A DNA stretch of 64,000 nt from Eustoma russellianum (taxonomy: Eukaryota > Streptophyta > Magnoliopsida > Gentianales > Gentianaceae): assembly GCA_036186865.1 (NCBI GenBank), contig AP025053.1:9309455-9373454 (forward strand). Reading direction: 5' to 3'. Shown in pieces: positions 46,713 to 58,169 of this stretch. Under the pieces are notes generated by a model. The model saw only the letters and a list, made by a program, of their open reading frames with translations, did not search any database and was not told where the DNA came from. A program made the translations under genes and the position numbers. Every line of letters starts with the position of its first letter. Within the stretch, counting starts at the first letter, position 1.

Positions 46713-49700
46713 CTACAAATATCTGAGACCCATAGATCTAGTATGCTGATCATGCTTGACCCGTGAGAGAGGCTTAGTCAATGGATCCGCTATGTTATCG
46801 TTTGTGTCAACTTTGCATATCTTGACATCTCCTCTATCGATGATGTCTCGAATGAGATGGTAGCGTCTGAGTATATGTTTAGATCTCTGATGAGACCTAG
46901 GCTCTTTTGCTTGTGCTATGGCACCATTGTTGTCACAATAAATGTCCACAGGATTTGCAAATAGGTACCACTCCTAGCTCAGCGATGAACTTCTTCAACC
47001 AAACTGCTTCTTTAGCTGCATCTGATGCTGCTATATACTCAGCCTCTGTTGTAGAATCAGCCACAGTGCTTTGTTTTGAACTCTTCCAACTAACAGCTCC
47101 ACCATTCAATGTGAATACAAAACCGGACTGCAATCTGAAATCATCTATGTCGGTTTGGAAGCTAGCATCTGTGTAACCATTTACAACTAACTCGTCATCC
47201 AAACCTCCATAAACCAAGAATACTTCTTTAGTCCTTATGAGGTACTTAAGAATATTCTTGACAGCTGTCCAGTGACCTTCACCAGGGTCAGCTTGATATC
47301 TACTGGTTGTGCTCAATAGATATGAGACATCTGGTCTAGTACATAACATGGCATACATGATCGGTCCTATAGAAGAAGCATAAGGAATTTTATTCATTCG
47401 ATCTCGCTCATCAGATGTCTGAGGACATTGATTCTTGCTAAGATGAATGCCATGAGACATAGGTAGGTATCTTTTCTTGGACTCTTGCATGTTGAACCTC
47501 TTCAACATTTTATCTATGTATGTACTTTGACTCAAGCCTATTATCCTTTTAGATCTATCTCTATAGATCTTGATACCAAGGATATAGGTAGCCTCGCCCA
47601 AGTCTTTCATTGAGAATGAATTCCCTAACCAAGCCTTAACCTTTTGCAAGGTAGGGATATCATTTCCAATAAGCAATATGTCATCCACATATAAGACCAG
47701 AAACACTACTGCACTCCCACTAAACATCTTGTAAACACAAGGTTCATCTTCATTCTTGATGAAACCAAAGTTCTTAACTGTTTCATCAAAACAAAGATTC
47801 CAGCTTCGAGATGCTTGCTTCAATCCATAGATGGACCTTTGAAGCTTGCAAACCTTCTTTGAATTCCTAGGATTTACAAAACCCTCAGGTTGTGTCATGT
47901 ACACATCCTCGAGTAAATTTCCATTAAAGAAAGCAGTTTTGACATCCATTTGCCATATCTCATAATCATAGTATGCTGCTATGGCAAGGAGAATTCGAAT
48001 AGACTTAAGCATAGCTACTGGTGAAAAGGTTTCATCAGAGTCTATACCATGAGTTTGCTTGAAACCTTTAGCCACAAGCCTTGCTTTGTAGGTTTGCACA
48101 TTTCCATCCATGTCAGTTTTCTTCTTGAAAACCCATTTGCAACCAATAGTCTTAATACCCTCTGGAGGATCAATTAAAGACCAAACTTGGTTATCAAACA
48201 TGGATTGCATATCAGAATTCATGGCTCCAAGCCATTTATCTGAATCTGGACCAGACACAGCTTCCTGATAGGTAGTAGGCTCATCTTGATCTATGAGCAT
48301 AACTTCACTATCATCAGTCACAAGAAATCCATATCTCTCTGGCTGACGATGTATCCTATCAGATCTGCATTGGACTTGTGTTACATTTTCAGGCTCCACA
48401 CCTGTTTGTGGTTCTGAAATTGCCTCTAAAGACGGTTCAACAATATCTTGTGGAACTTGAGTTTCCTCGAGTTGTATTATACTCCCACTAGTTCTCTTGG
48501 AGAAAAACTCTTTTTCCAAAAAGACTCCATTTCGAGCAACAAACACTTTGTTCTCTGAGGGAATATAGAAATAGTACCCTTTAGTTTCTTTAGGATACCC
48601 CACAAAAATACATTTGATAGATTTTGGAGCTAGCTTATCTGACACTAATCTTTTCACATAAGGTTCACAACCCCAAATCTTAAGAAAAGACAAACTGGGT
48701 CTCTTACAAGTCCACATCTCATATGGTGTCTTTTCAACCGCTTTAGATGGTACACAGTTCAAAATGAATGCAGCTGTCTCCAAGGCATAACCCCAAAAAG
48801 ATAAAGGAAGATCTACTTGACCCATCATAGATCGAACCATATCTAATAAAGTTCGATTTCTCCTTTCAGAAACACCATTCCATTGTGGAGTTCCTGGAGG
48901 AGTCAACTGTGAAACGATTCCACAATTTCTTAGATGTTGGTCAAATTCTTGGCTCAAATATTCACCACCTCGATCTGATCGAAGCGTTTTAATTGTCTTA
49001 CCAAGTTGATTTTGTACTTCATTTTGAAAAGTTCTAAACATTTCAAAAGACTCATGCTTATGTTTCATTAGGTAGACATAGCCATACCTACTAAAATCAT
49101 CAGTAAAAGTAATGAAATACTGAAATCCTCCTTTGGCACTAATGCTGATTGGGCCGCATACATCTGTATGTACCAAGCCCAATAAGTCATTAGCCCTTTC
49201 ACCATGTCCAGTAAAAGGGGTCTTTGTAATCTTTCCAAGCAAACAAGACTCGCAATTTTCAAATGATTCAAAATCAAATGAATCTAATAATCCATCTTGA
49301 TGGAGTTTAGATACGCGCTTCTCATTTATATGGCTAAGGCGACAGTGCCATAAATATGCAGGGTTTAATTCATTTGGCTTAGTTCTCTTTGAAGATATGT
49401 TATAAATATTACCGTCATTGGAATCATCAAGGTTAAGGACATAAATGCCATTATAACTACTTGCAATACAATAAAGCAAGTCATTTTTATCAAAAATAGA
49501 ACACTTCTTATTTTTAATTAAAAATGAATAACCTTCATCATCCAAAACAGATACTGAACTAAGATTCCTACTCATAGTAGGAACATAAAAGCAATTGTTT
49601 AAAACTAACAAAAGCCCATTGGGCAAGACAAGCTCATAGGTCCCTACAGCTATAGAAGCAACTCTTGCTCTATTGCCAACACGTAGGTCCACCTCGCCCT

Positions 49701-50679
49701 TCTTCAGCATCCTACTCCTTTTGAGCCCCTGCATATTTGTAAAAATATGGGATCCACATCCAGTATCTAATACCCAGGAAGAAGAAGTAGATAAATTAAT
49801 TTTTATAACATAAATACCTGAAGATGTAGTCGCACTACCCTTCAGCTTCTTCAACTCCTCCAAATAAACATCACAATTTCTTTTCCAATGCCCAGGCTTG
49901 TTGCAATGGAAACAGGTTCCTTCCTTAGGAACCTTTGCCTTGGGACCAGGTTTCGGTTTAGCTTGACCCTTTGACCCTTTTGCACCCTTTGCACTTTTGG
50001 GCTTACCCTTGCCTTTACCTTTCTTTTTCATAGGCTTGATATTGACACTCAATACATGGGTAGGCTTTTTGATATTCCCCTCAGCAGTTTTGAGCATACC
50101 GTGTAGCTCAGGAGTGGACTTTTCCATATTATTCATATTGTACTTCATAACGAACTGAGAAAAACTGCTAGGCAAAGAGTGTAGGATCAAATCCGTAGCG
50201 AGTTCCAAACTCAGGGGATATCCGAGTGTTGCAAGGTGATCTATATAGCCTTTCATCTTTAAAGCATGAGCGCTAACAGATTCACCTTCAGACATCTTAC
50301 AGTCAAAAAGTGCAACAGCGGTGTCGAACCTATCCTGCCTAGCCTGTTGTTGGAAAGCTTGTTTGAGATGCACACTCATCTCATAAGCTTCTAAGTGTTC
50401 CAGGTCTTTCTGAAGTCCTGAACACATAGTTGCCAACATAAGACATCCTATGTCGTTTGAATCTTCCACATGCTTCTTATACTTGTTCTTAACAGCAACA
50501 GAAGCATCAGCAGGAGGTGGTTCAGGGACAGGGTCATCGAGCACGTAGGACTTCTTTTCTTGCTTGAGAACGATTCTCAAGTTTCGAAACCAATCAACAA
50601 AATTAATCCCACATTCTTTTAATTTTTCCTTCTCAAGGATTGATCGCAACGATAAGGTGGAATTGTTATTAGCAGCCAT
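46713..50679 (-). pseudogene. Element F gag-pol, single frameshift before the RNase H end
   Basis: One frame of 1,248 codons from MAANNNSTLSLRS (ATG at 50679) to 46933, followed by a second frame to 46713. Domains: gag (LRIVLKQEKKSYVLDDPVP), zinc knuckle CFHCNKPGHWKRNC, protease (WVLDTGCGSHIF), integrase (HCRLSHI ... CESC; VHTDVCGP, RSDRGGEY, SERRNRT), RT (WVFKKKTDMDG, QMDVKTAFFNGNL, YVDDILLIG), RNase H (YTDASFQTD, TEAEYIAASDA, then CDNNGAIAQ in the shifted frame, HILRRYHLIRD). One extra base at about 46960 shifts the frame ahead of the last RNase H catalytic Asp. No other stop is seen, so damage is minimal. Confidence 0.93.
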
Positions 50680-52398
50680 TTATGATCTACAAAACATGCA
50701 AAGTAACACTTTATTAATAATGAGGTTAAAATTTATAAAACTCTCACTAAAACATAACCCTCAAAAGAAATATTTTAGTGAGCTAAGATCCACATTTGAC
50801 TTAATTCTAAACTCAGCTTTGGCATGACGCTTAAAATTAAGTTATTTAGGTAGGTAACTTCTTTACCAATTACATCTCATGTAACTCCTAGAATTTATGG
50901 AATAATGACATCATATATCATTGTATGTTAGATTCCATCTAATGCCTTGGGCCCAAAACCGTTTTGAAAGCCCAATTAAGTCTAACCAATTTTAAACATA
51001 TGAGTAGCACTATTACTCATCCTACGTAGCTAGGAATGTTTAAAGCACATTGCTTTGGCAATACCTACTTTAACACAATCCCAGTTTTAATAGGTGTTTA
51101 AGACATGGATGGCATAAAGACTTAAATTATTGATGAGGGTTCAACTTAGTTTATGTCTTGCATTGCATATCATTATATCGTAGCATCCTATACGCATATA
51201 TAATCTATCATCCACGCATCTCATACAAAATGATAAATATGTAAACGTGACATAGCATGGCCAAACTAAATATGATCTTCATGAGACCAAATGAAGATCA
51301 TAAAGGAAACCCTATGTGAAAGACTTCCTATTACAACATTTGCAATGATACATATCTTCTTGTCTTGAGCTCGTGCCTCCATCTTCATGGAATCCACTCG
51401 TCCTTGGTATGTGTCGCCATCACCACTTTTGTAGCTTGATTCTTCATTTATTACAATAATAAAGAAAAACCTAACTAATTGTATAATAAAATACAACAAA
51501 AACTACAGCGGCACGCAGGCCATAATAACCCAAAACAGAAATATGACTAAGTCAATCACATAGGTCCTGAGGCCATGCTATGAACCATGCAAAGACATCA
51601 ACAATTATAATATATTTTACACAAACATATTATAACAAATAAATATATATTGACATTCTTAATTTCACGGTAACGAACTATAGGGCAGCGCCCCTGGGCC
51701 GGGTCCGAGGGGCAGAGCCCCTAGGCGGGGTCGAGGGGCAGCGCCCCTCGAAGCCAAACAGAAAGTATCAATCGCATTGATAATTTTCTTTTCGAAACCC
51801 TAGCACAGACGCGTCAATCATATTAACGATCTTACTGTTTTGATTACGTGTAAACCCTTATAGAAGCATCGATCGAATCGATGGCTGTCATTCGCGAACC
51901 TTAAAACAGAATATCAATCAAATCGATAATCTTCATCCGAAACCAGAAATCAGAATCATCATCGAATTGATAATCTGTCTTTCGAAACACGAAAACAGAA
52001 CCATCAATCGGTTGTTCATATCGCTATAAACATAATCGTTTTTGATCATCTCATGAAAAACGAAAACTTTATATCACATAAAACAATCTCGGATTATAAC
52101 ATCTGATGAAAACAAATTGAAACATCATTCCGATATCACCAGATGAGATTCGAATAAGGTTTTACACATATCGTGTGATTATATCTAATATAAACAAAAT
52201 CGGTTTTGATCATCACATGAAAAACGATTACCGCCGTATACAAATCATCTCATGAAAACGAATTGAAAAACACCATTCTTCTCTCATCATATGAAATCCG
52301 AATTACTGTTTTATACATATCATGCCATACGAAAAACAGTAAACACATAAGCATGATATAGTCGATTTAAACGAGACAACAAGTGGCTCTGATACCAC
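50680..52398 (-). promoter_or_regulatory. Element F leader with primer-binding site and GC hairpins
   Basis: 1.7 kb without coding sequence between gag and the 5' LTR. The primer-binding site is 52386-52397 (minus TGGTATCAGAGC), one base from the LTR. Three successive GC-rich stem-loops lie at 51683-51693, 51708-51722 and 51732-51750. AT-rich degenerate repeats with ATCAAT...ATTGAT inverted words occur at about 51768-52010. Confidence 0.8.
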
Positions 52399-53526
52399 TG
52401 TTAGGAAATCATACGAGATCACTGCAAAACGCACAGCAGAAAAACAAAACTTGATCTCCGATTTCCTACCAAGGATCCATGTTGTTCGTTTAATCGATGA
52501 AAAAAAACTCAAAAATTACCTCCGAAGATTCGAAATCTGCAGATGAGAGAGGTGCGAAATCACGAACACCCTCTGTCGGTATCCACACGAATGCTTCCGC
52601 CCGGACTGCTAGCTCTTGAACGGCGCGGCTGAGAGAACTCGCTTTTCTCCAAAAACGGCTCTAGGGTTTCTGTTGTTTTCGTGTGTATTTCGTATGTCTC
52701 TATGTACGAGATACATAGATATATATACACATATATGGATATTAAAAATCGAGTCCTAATCGGTTTCGTTGATGCCAATCAAAATCCATATCAGATATGG
52801 ATTCTCTCATTATTATCCGACAGCATATATATATATATACACACATATAACCACAAAAACAATAATAATATTAATAATAATTAATATCCAATATTAATAT
52901 TATTAATATTAAAACGATAATAATAATAATAATTAATATCCAATATTAATATCATTAATATTATTAATCTCAGCCATACGCATTCTTGTGTGTGACCCGA
53001 TAGGCCCATATTAATTGGAGTTGATTAAATCTCTATTAAGCCAACAAGTCGTAATTGGTCTCTATCTTGATTGTTCAATATCCTCTGCATAATTTCTATC
53101 ACATTCAATCATGACCTTTATTATTATCCAATTACGGATAACGTTTCATCATGTCAAAATATAATTGTCCTTATGTTGGAAACTATGACAATCTCAAGTC
53201 AAAGGATTAAAACATGACTATCGTGAGATTTACTTATGACGCTAATCCATGTAGTAATCTCATGATGGGTCTATCCAATACACTGTTCTCTAACAAGTAT
53301 CTATGAGATTGATTCGTATCACCATACACATAATCATCTCATGATTATCAAATCAATACTCATACTGATTATAAATTATTTTATCTCTATAACAATAATG
53401 AATCAGGGACATATATCGAAATTGTGTAACATACTAACCAACAATAATGATAATAAAACCTCTTTTATTAATAATAAATGCATAACATAAATATCCAAAT
53501 CATGGCCTAGGGCACATACACTAACA
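52399..53526 (-). repeat. 5' LTR of element F
   Basis: 1,128 bp. Same ends as 45246-46692; shorter because one copy of the AATCCATATC palindrome segment is missing and about 260 bp near 53065 are replaced by a few bases. It would hold F's promoter. Confidence 0.93.
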
Positions 53527-53531
53527 GTATG

Positions 53532-55166
53532 TGCACCATTTCTTGAGCCAGCAAAATGTGATCTGTTATACCACGACCTTTTAAAAATCCTGCCTGCTCT
53601 GGAGATATGAGTTGTGGTAGATAAATCAATAAACGTGTTGCCAATAGGCGTGTGATAATTTTAACCATAAAGTTCGTCAAACAGATTGGGCGGAAGTCAT
53701 TAAATGATTGTGGATTTGGTACCTTTGGAATAAGGGTAATAAGAGATGCAGGAAGTTGATTGGGAGGTATAACTCCAAGAAAGAACTCCTGAACTGCTTT
53801 ATGAACATCAAATTGAATTATATGCCAGAATCTGCGATAAAAGGATCCTAGAAAACCATCGGGTCCAGCTGCACTGGTGGGACTAAGATCCCAAACAGCA
53901 CGCTGCACTTCCTATAGATCGGGCAATGCAAGAAGTGCTACATTATCTTCCGATGTTAATATAGTGGGAATATATTGGAGCAAAGAAGCCGGATGCGAAG
54001 GCGTTCCAGCAGTGAATAACGTTTGATAATAACGTATTGCTTCCTGCTCAATGTCTAAAATACTTTGATATTCCACACTATACGAATCAACAATTCTACG
54101 GATTGTCTGACGATGTCGTTTGTCCTTGACTATTTGGTGGTAATAGCGAGTGTTAGCATCACCCTCTTTCATCCACTTAACATTCGCTTTTTGCTTCCAG
54201 AACAATGTAGCTCGATTTTGCAATTGCCACAAAGATGCCATACTGCGATGATGCAATTCTCGGGACTCAGCAGATGAACAAATGTCGTATTCCTTTTCAC
54301 ACTGAAGTGCCTTTGATTCTGCCTGTGCAATGGCATCAAAGATATTACCAAACACATCCTTATTCCATTGCCTTAAATTCTGTTTAAGCTGTCGTAGCTT
54401 TGAGTAGAATCCTCGCATACCGCCAATCGTGGCATAAGACAGCCAGTGATGAGAAACAAAATGATCAAAATCTGAATGTGAGGCCCATGCATCCAAGTAT
54501 CGAAAGCCTGCAGAATTGATAGAACTTTCAGTTGAACATTCAAGATATATGGGACAATGATCCGACGTTGTTCGATTAAGATGTTGATAGGATACTGCTG
54601 TAAACAAATCGAAGAAGCTCGAAGAACAGAGGTATCTATCCAATCTATGCCAAACACGGTCCAATCCTCGCCCATTACTCCAGGTAAATGTCGAGCACTG
54701 ATAGTTAATAGCCTGGAGCGAACAAGTGGAAATACAGACTCCTGCAATGTTCTAATAGGCAGGGAGAATCGCCCTTTATGCTCATCGAGCGTTAAAAACG
54801 TATTAAAATCTCCTCCTAGCCCTCCCAGAGAGGCCGACGTGCTGCAACAGAATGCATACCATAAACAAACGTGCAACAGAAAATATCTCCTGTTGGAATC
54901 CATTGAAAGTGCATGGAATGATTTTGAACTCCCAGGCGGTCCCTTTCCAAACGCAGAAAGGCGTCACGCCAGAAAATCCACATTTTATCCTGACAAACCG
55001 ACACTGCTTGTGTGAAATCAAATTTAAGGCGATAAAATACCAGCGAGGATGGCCTTGATTTAGGCTCAATAACAACTAAGATGTGCAAATTATAACGACG
55101 CAGCAACGATAACAGACGCTGAATTGAAGTGCAAATACCGCAAACATTACAAATCATAATCTTCAT
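53532..55166 (-). pseudogene. LINE G ORF2, 5' part: endonuclease and RT start
   Basis: Start ATG at 55166 (MKIMICNVCGICTSIQRL), aligned with the start of LINE H ORF2; the usual WN.RG of the endonuclease is changed to CN.CG. The endonuclease carries GGDFNTFLTLDEHKG and TTSDHCPIYLE. The linker and RT start follow: FWKQKANVKWMKEGDANTRYYH, LSPTSAAGPDGFLGSFY, LITLIPKVPNPQSFNDFRPI, ISPEQAGFLKGRGITDHI. Frameshifts near 54830, 54660 and 53910. Cut by element F at 53531. Confidence 0.87.
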
Positions 55167-55190
55167 TGAGACAATAAACAATCAAAAGAA

Positions 55191-56440
55191 TTAAAGAGTG
55201 CTGCCCTTGATCTTGTGTATAGCGGGGAAGTTAGATCCAGATTTCCCCGATGTCGACGAAGAAGACGCGGTGGTGCCTGGAACGGTACATCGGAATTCCT
55301 GTTTGGGGGGTGGTTGCCTGATCACCAACAATGGGGCTGCGGTCAGAAGACATAACTGCATGTAGAATATCACTGAGCACTTCTGAAACAACATGCTCTG
55401 CTGAATCCGCTTCAACCTGTATTGCTGGCTGACAAAGTTGATCTGGCTCAACCTCACTGTCAGATACTGAATCTGGCTGTGGATTCTTCGTGATATCCGC
55501 AATAAAGTTGTCATCGACTCCCTGAAGACGGGAGATGTCCTGAACATATGAGACCAGATGAGTTGTAGTCAAATCGGGAGAAGGCAACAACGGAACATCT
55601 GTAGGATCCTGCTGTCCAACCGAAGGTTGTTGTTTCTTAGGGGTCCATCTCTGCTCCAGAGATATCTTAGAAGGACCAGAAAGAGACTTCCTTTGCTTTC
55701 TCTGGGAAGTCCTTGCCTGTCTTCGTATCTGTAGAATTCCCTACATGACGGTTATCACATGTTGAGGACTTATGACCCAATCTGTAGCACTTCGTACACT
55801 ATGATGGCAAGTCCTCATATATCACCTGCTGATGAAGAACCCTGCTTAATGTATGAATAAATACTCTAGACAGAAGCTCTTGTGAGACATCAATTTCGAC
55901 ACACAAACGGGCCACTGAGGGTCGTAAAGACTCTGCTGTGGCAGTATCCAGCTTCATTGGCGTGCCCAACATTCATCCAATCTGCATCAACGCTGACTTT
56001 TGATGAAAATGTACCGGAAGCCTTGAGAATGATACCCATACCGGCACAATTAGGACATCCACAGTGGGATCATATGTAGGTGTCCATTTAGTGGCCCTCA
56101 TGTATTTCCCTGCTATCATCAAAGTTTGCCATGCAAAACACCGCAAATAATCTTGTTCATTCTTAAAATGCAAGATCATATGTGTTGAATCTAAAAGACC
56201 CACTTGCACTGGCCCGGTGAAGCCGATCCTATCAATGGTAGATCGAATAGTAGCAATCAGAGGCCTTCCATACCAGAAAGTTCCCACCAATGAAAATTTG
56301 TATGGCTCCGCCAGAGAGGCAATTTCATCATCCGTTAACGATATCATTAGACTGCCTTTATACTTCTGAATCGTTTTAGGCGTGATGGTTGCGGCAGTCG
56401 ACGTATGAAATAGCGACGCGAAAGATTTTTTTCTGCGTCG
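55191..56440 (-). pseudogene. LINE G ORF1 (DUF4283, zinc knuckle)
   Basis: Nucleic-acid-binding ORF1 protein of a plant LINE. Read across shifts: FASLFHTST and IQKYKGSLMISLTDDE near 56340-56430, then VGTFWYGRPLIATIRS, ILHFKNEQDYLRCFAW, TKWTPTYDPTVDVLIVPVW. A CCHC knuckle CTKCYRLGHKSSTC lies at about 55760-55800, preceded by a TAG in its frame. The C-terminal tail includes SRLQGVDDNFIADI, shared with LINE H. No good ATG is visible upstream of MISL, so the 5' end is damaged. ORF1 stops about 25 bp before ORF2. Confidence 0.83.
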
Positions 56441-56449
56441 ACCCTGTAT

Positions 56450-56845
56450 GGTTTTTCTGCGTGTTTTCTGCGTCCGCTGTCAGTAACGGAAAAAAATTGG
56501 ATATTTGTAAAGAATAATAGAAGAAGATGGGTTGAAAATGGAGAAAAGACAAGAAGTAGGGAATGAGAGGCAATGACAACCGGGGTTACAGCCGCCGGCC
56601 GCCATGATCGCCATGATCGCCAGAGCTCAGCATGTCGTGTGTGTGTATAAATATATATCGCATATATATATATACACATATATAAAAATCTTTTCTCTCC
56701 ATGCCGCCTTCCTGCGCTCTACGGCATATGGCGGCGTAGCCGCCGCCGCGGCTAAACCTCTGCAATCCATCTTCTTACCTCTTCCTATCTCTTCTTGATC
56801 TTGATCTTTCGCTGCTTCTTTTGGGACAATTTCATTATTACAATC
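56450..56845. other. Head-to-head junction of LINEs G and H
   Basis: 396 bp between the two divergent LINE starts. It holds a GC-rich part with GCCGCCGGCCGCCATGATCG (56591-56610), a (TA)-rich centre around 56647-56690 and a second GC-rich part with GGCGGCGTAGCCGCCGCCGC (56730-56749). No gene. It probably contains the 5' untranslated regions, and so possibly internal promoters, of both LINEs; no specific promoter element was identified. Confidence 0.6.
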
Positions 56846-58153
56846 ATGGTTCAGGAATTAACGCTTAACCTTACTCAGCTGCCATCTACTACGTCGGTGC
56901 CTCCACGATCCTTTGCGTCATTGTTTACGCATCCTTCGACAAGCATGGCACCCAAACCAATCAAAAAATATAAGGGCGGTCCAATGATCTCATTCACAGA
57001 GGAGGAAATACAATCATTAGTGGCCCCTTATCGCTTTACATTGGTTGGAACGTTTTGGTATGGCCGTCTGCCAGTAGCCACGGTCAGATCGTCTATAGAT
57101 CGCATTGTATTTGCGGGCGCTGTAAAGGTTGGCCTTTTGGACGCAAACCATGTTCTTCTCCACTTTGATCAAGAACAGGACTATATTCGCTGCTTTTCGC
57201 GTCGAAGTTGGATGATATCAGGGAGAAATATGTGTATTACCAAGTGGACGCCGGATTATGATCCGGCTGTAGAAGTGCCAATTGTTCCGATTTGGGTATC
57301 TTTTCCGGGACTCCCGATTCACTTTTATCGCAAAGATGCCCTTTTTCAGATTGCGCAAATGCTGGGGACGCCTCTGAAACTTGACGCTGCAACCACAACA
57401 GCAAATCGACCGTCTGTTGCACGCATCTGCATTGAATTGGATGTATCAAAAGATCTTCCTCAGCGGGTTCATATTCAAGCTTCAACGCGGATTATCATGC
57501 AAAACATGATATATGAAAACCTGCCACCCTATTGTACCACCTGCTTCAGATTGGGGCATATTTCAACCAACAGTGGAAAATCAGAATCCATGATGGCTAA
57601 CCAGGAACCCATATCTGTCCGAAATAACAAGGATAATAAAGAGAAGAAGAATGTGTCCAAGGAGAAAAGACAACGATGGACTCCAAAAAAAACACCTCTG
57701 GACGCTATGCTGCATGCACCTCAACCTATCCCACAAACGCAGCAAATTGCAATACCAACTGATCAGCCCTCTCCGTGTCGGGGTCTGACGTCCTCTCCTG
57801 ATTTAGGGCCAACTGAAGCCATATCCGACGCATAGGAGGTTTCTCGCTTACGTGGTGTTGATGATTGTATGATAGGAGATCTAAATGCGTATGTTACAGA
57901 TGCATCTCACTCAGACAGTGAACTAGCGATACCACTGGATGTTAATTATCTAGATGAACATGATCGACGTCTTTATACAAAAATGACTCATCTAATTGAG
58001 GCAACATATTTGGATGTTAATAACTCAGAGACTGGCACTGAAATATCTACGATCCTCAGCAAACAGTCCCACGATTGTTACGTCGCTCGCAACAGCCAGC
58101 TCCTACTTCGCCTCGACTCACCAGGTTAAGAGCAGCACATGTCTCTAACTCTT
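56846..58153 (+). pseudogene. LINE H ORF1 (DUF4283)
   Basis: The start was chosen at MVQELTLNLTQLP; an in-frame ATG 17 codons upstream exists but adds leader-like sequence. Blocks: RSFASLFTHPS, IKKYKGGPMISFTEEE, VGTFWYGRLPVATVRS, HFDQEQDYIRCFSR, TKWTPDYDPAVEVPIVPIW, ARICIELDVSKDLPQ. The knuckle reads CTTCFRLGHISTNS: the last Cys is Ser, so zinc binding is probably lost. A TAG at 57833-57835 interrupts; the frame continues SRLRGVDDCMIGDL, and after a shift ends about 58153 (QVKSSTCL). ORF2 begins 16 bp later. Confidence 0.86.
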
Positions 58154-58169
58154 TTGAAGCTTTGTCTCA

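Larger units (their letters stand above)
45246..53526 (-). mobile_element. Copia element F, nearly intact
   Basis: 8.3-kb copia on the minus strand with a perfect 5-bp duplication GTATG (45241-45245, 53527-53531) in the RT of LINE G. LTRs start TGTTAG and end CTAACA. Primer-binding site TGGTATCAGAGC at 52386-52397, 1.7-kb leader, one long gag-pol frame, purine tract next to the left LTR. A lineage different from A and from the SIRE-type elements. Confidence 0.94.
43018..56450 (-). mobile_element. L1-like LINE G, split by copia F and copia E
   Basis: A plant non-LTR element on the minus strand: DUF4283-type ORF1 (55191-56440), then ORF2 with endonuclease, RT, zinc-binding and RNase H domains (55166 to 43067), broken by F at 45246-53526. 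Its 3' tail is separated by element E and continues left of 30637. Its 5' end faces LINE H. Total LINE length without insertions is about 5.5 kb. Confidence 0.88.

Noticed and set aside
55882..56079. Plus-strand frames inside LINE G ORF1 and ORF2
   Set aside because: Antisense shadows of the minus-strand LINE proteins, which carry the family motifs.
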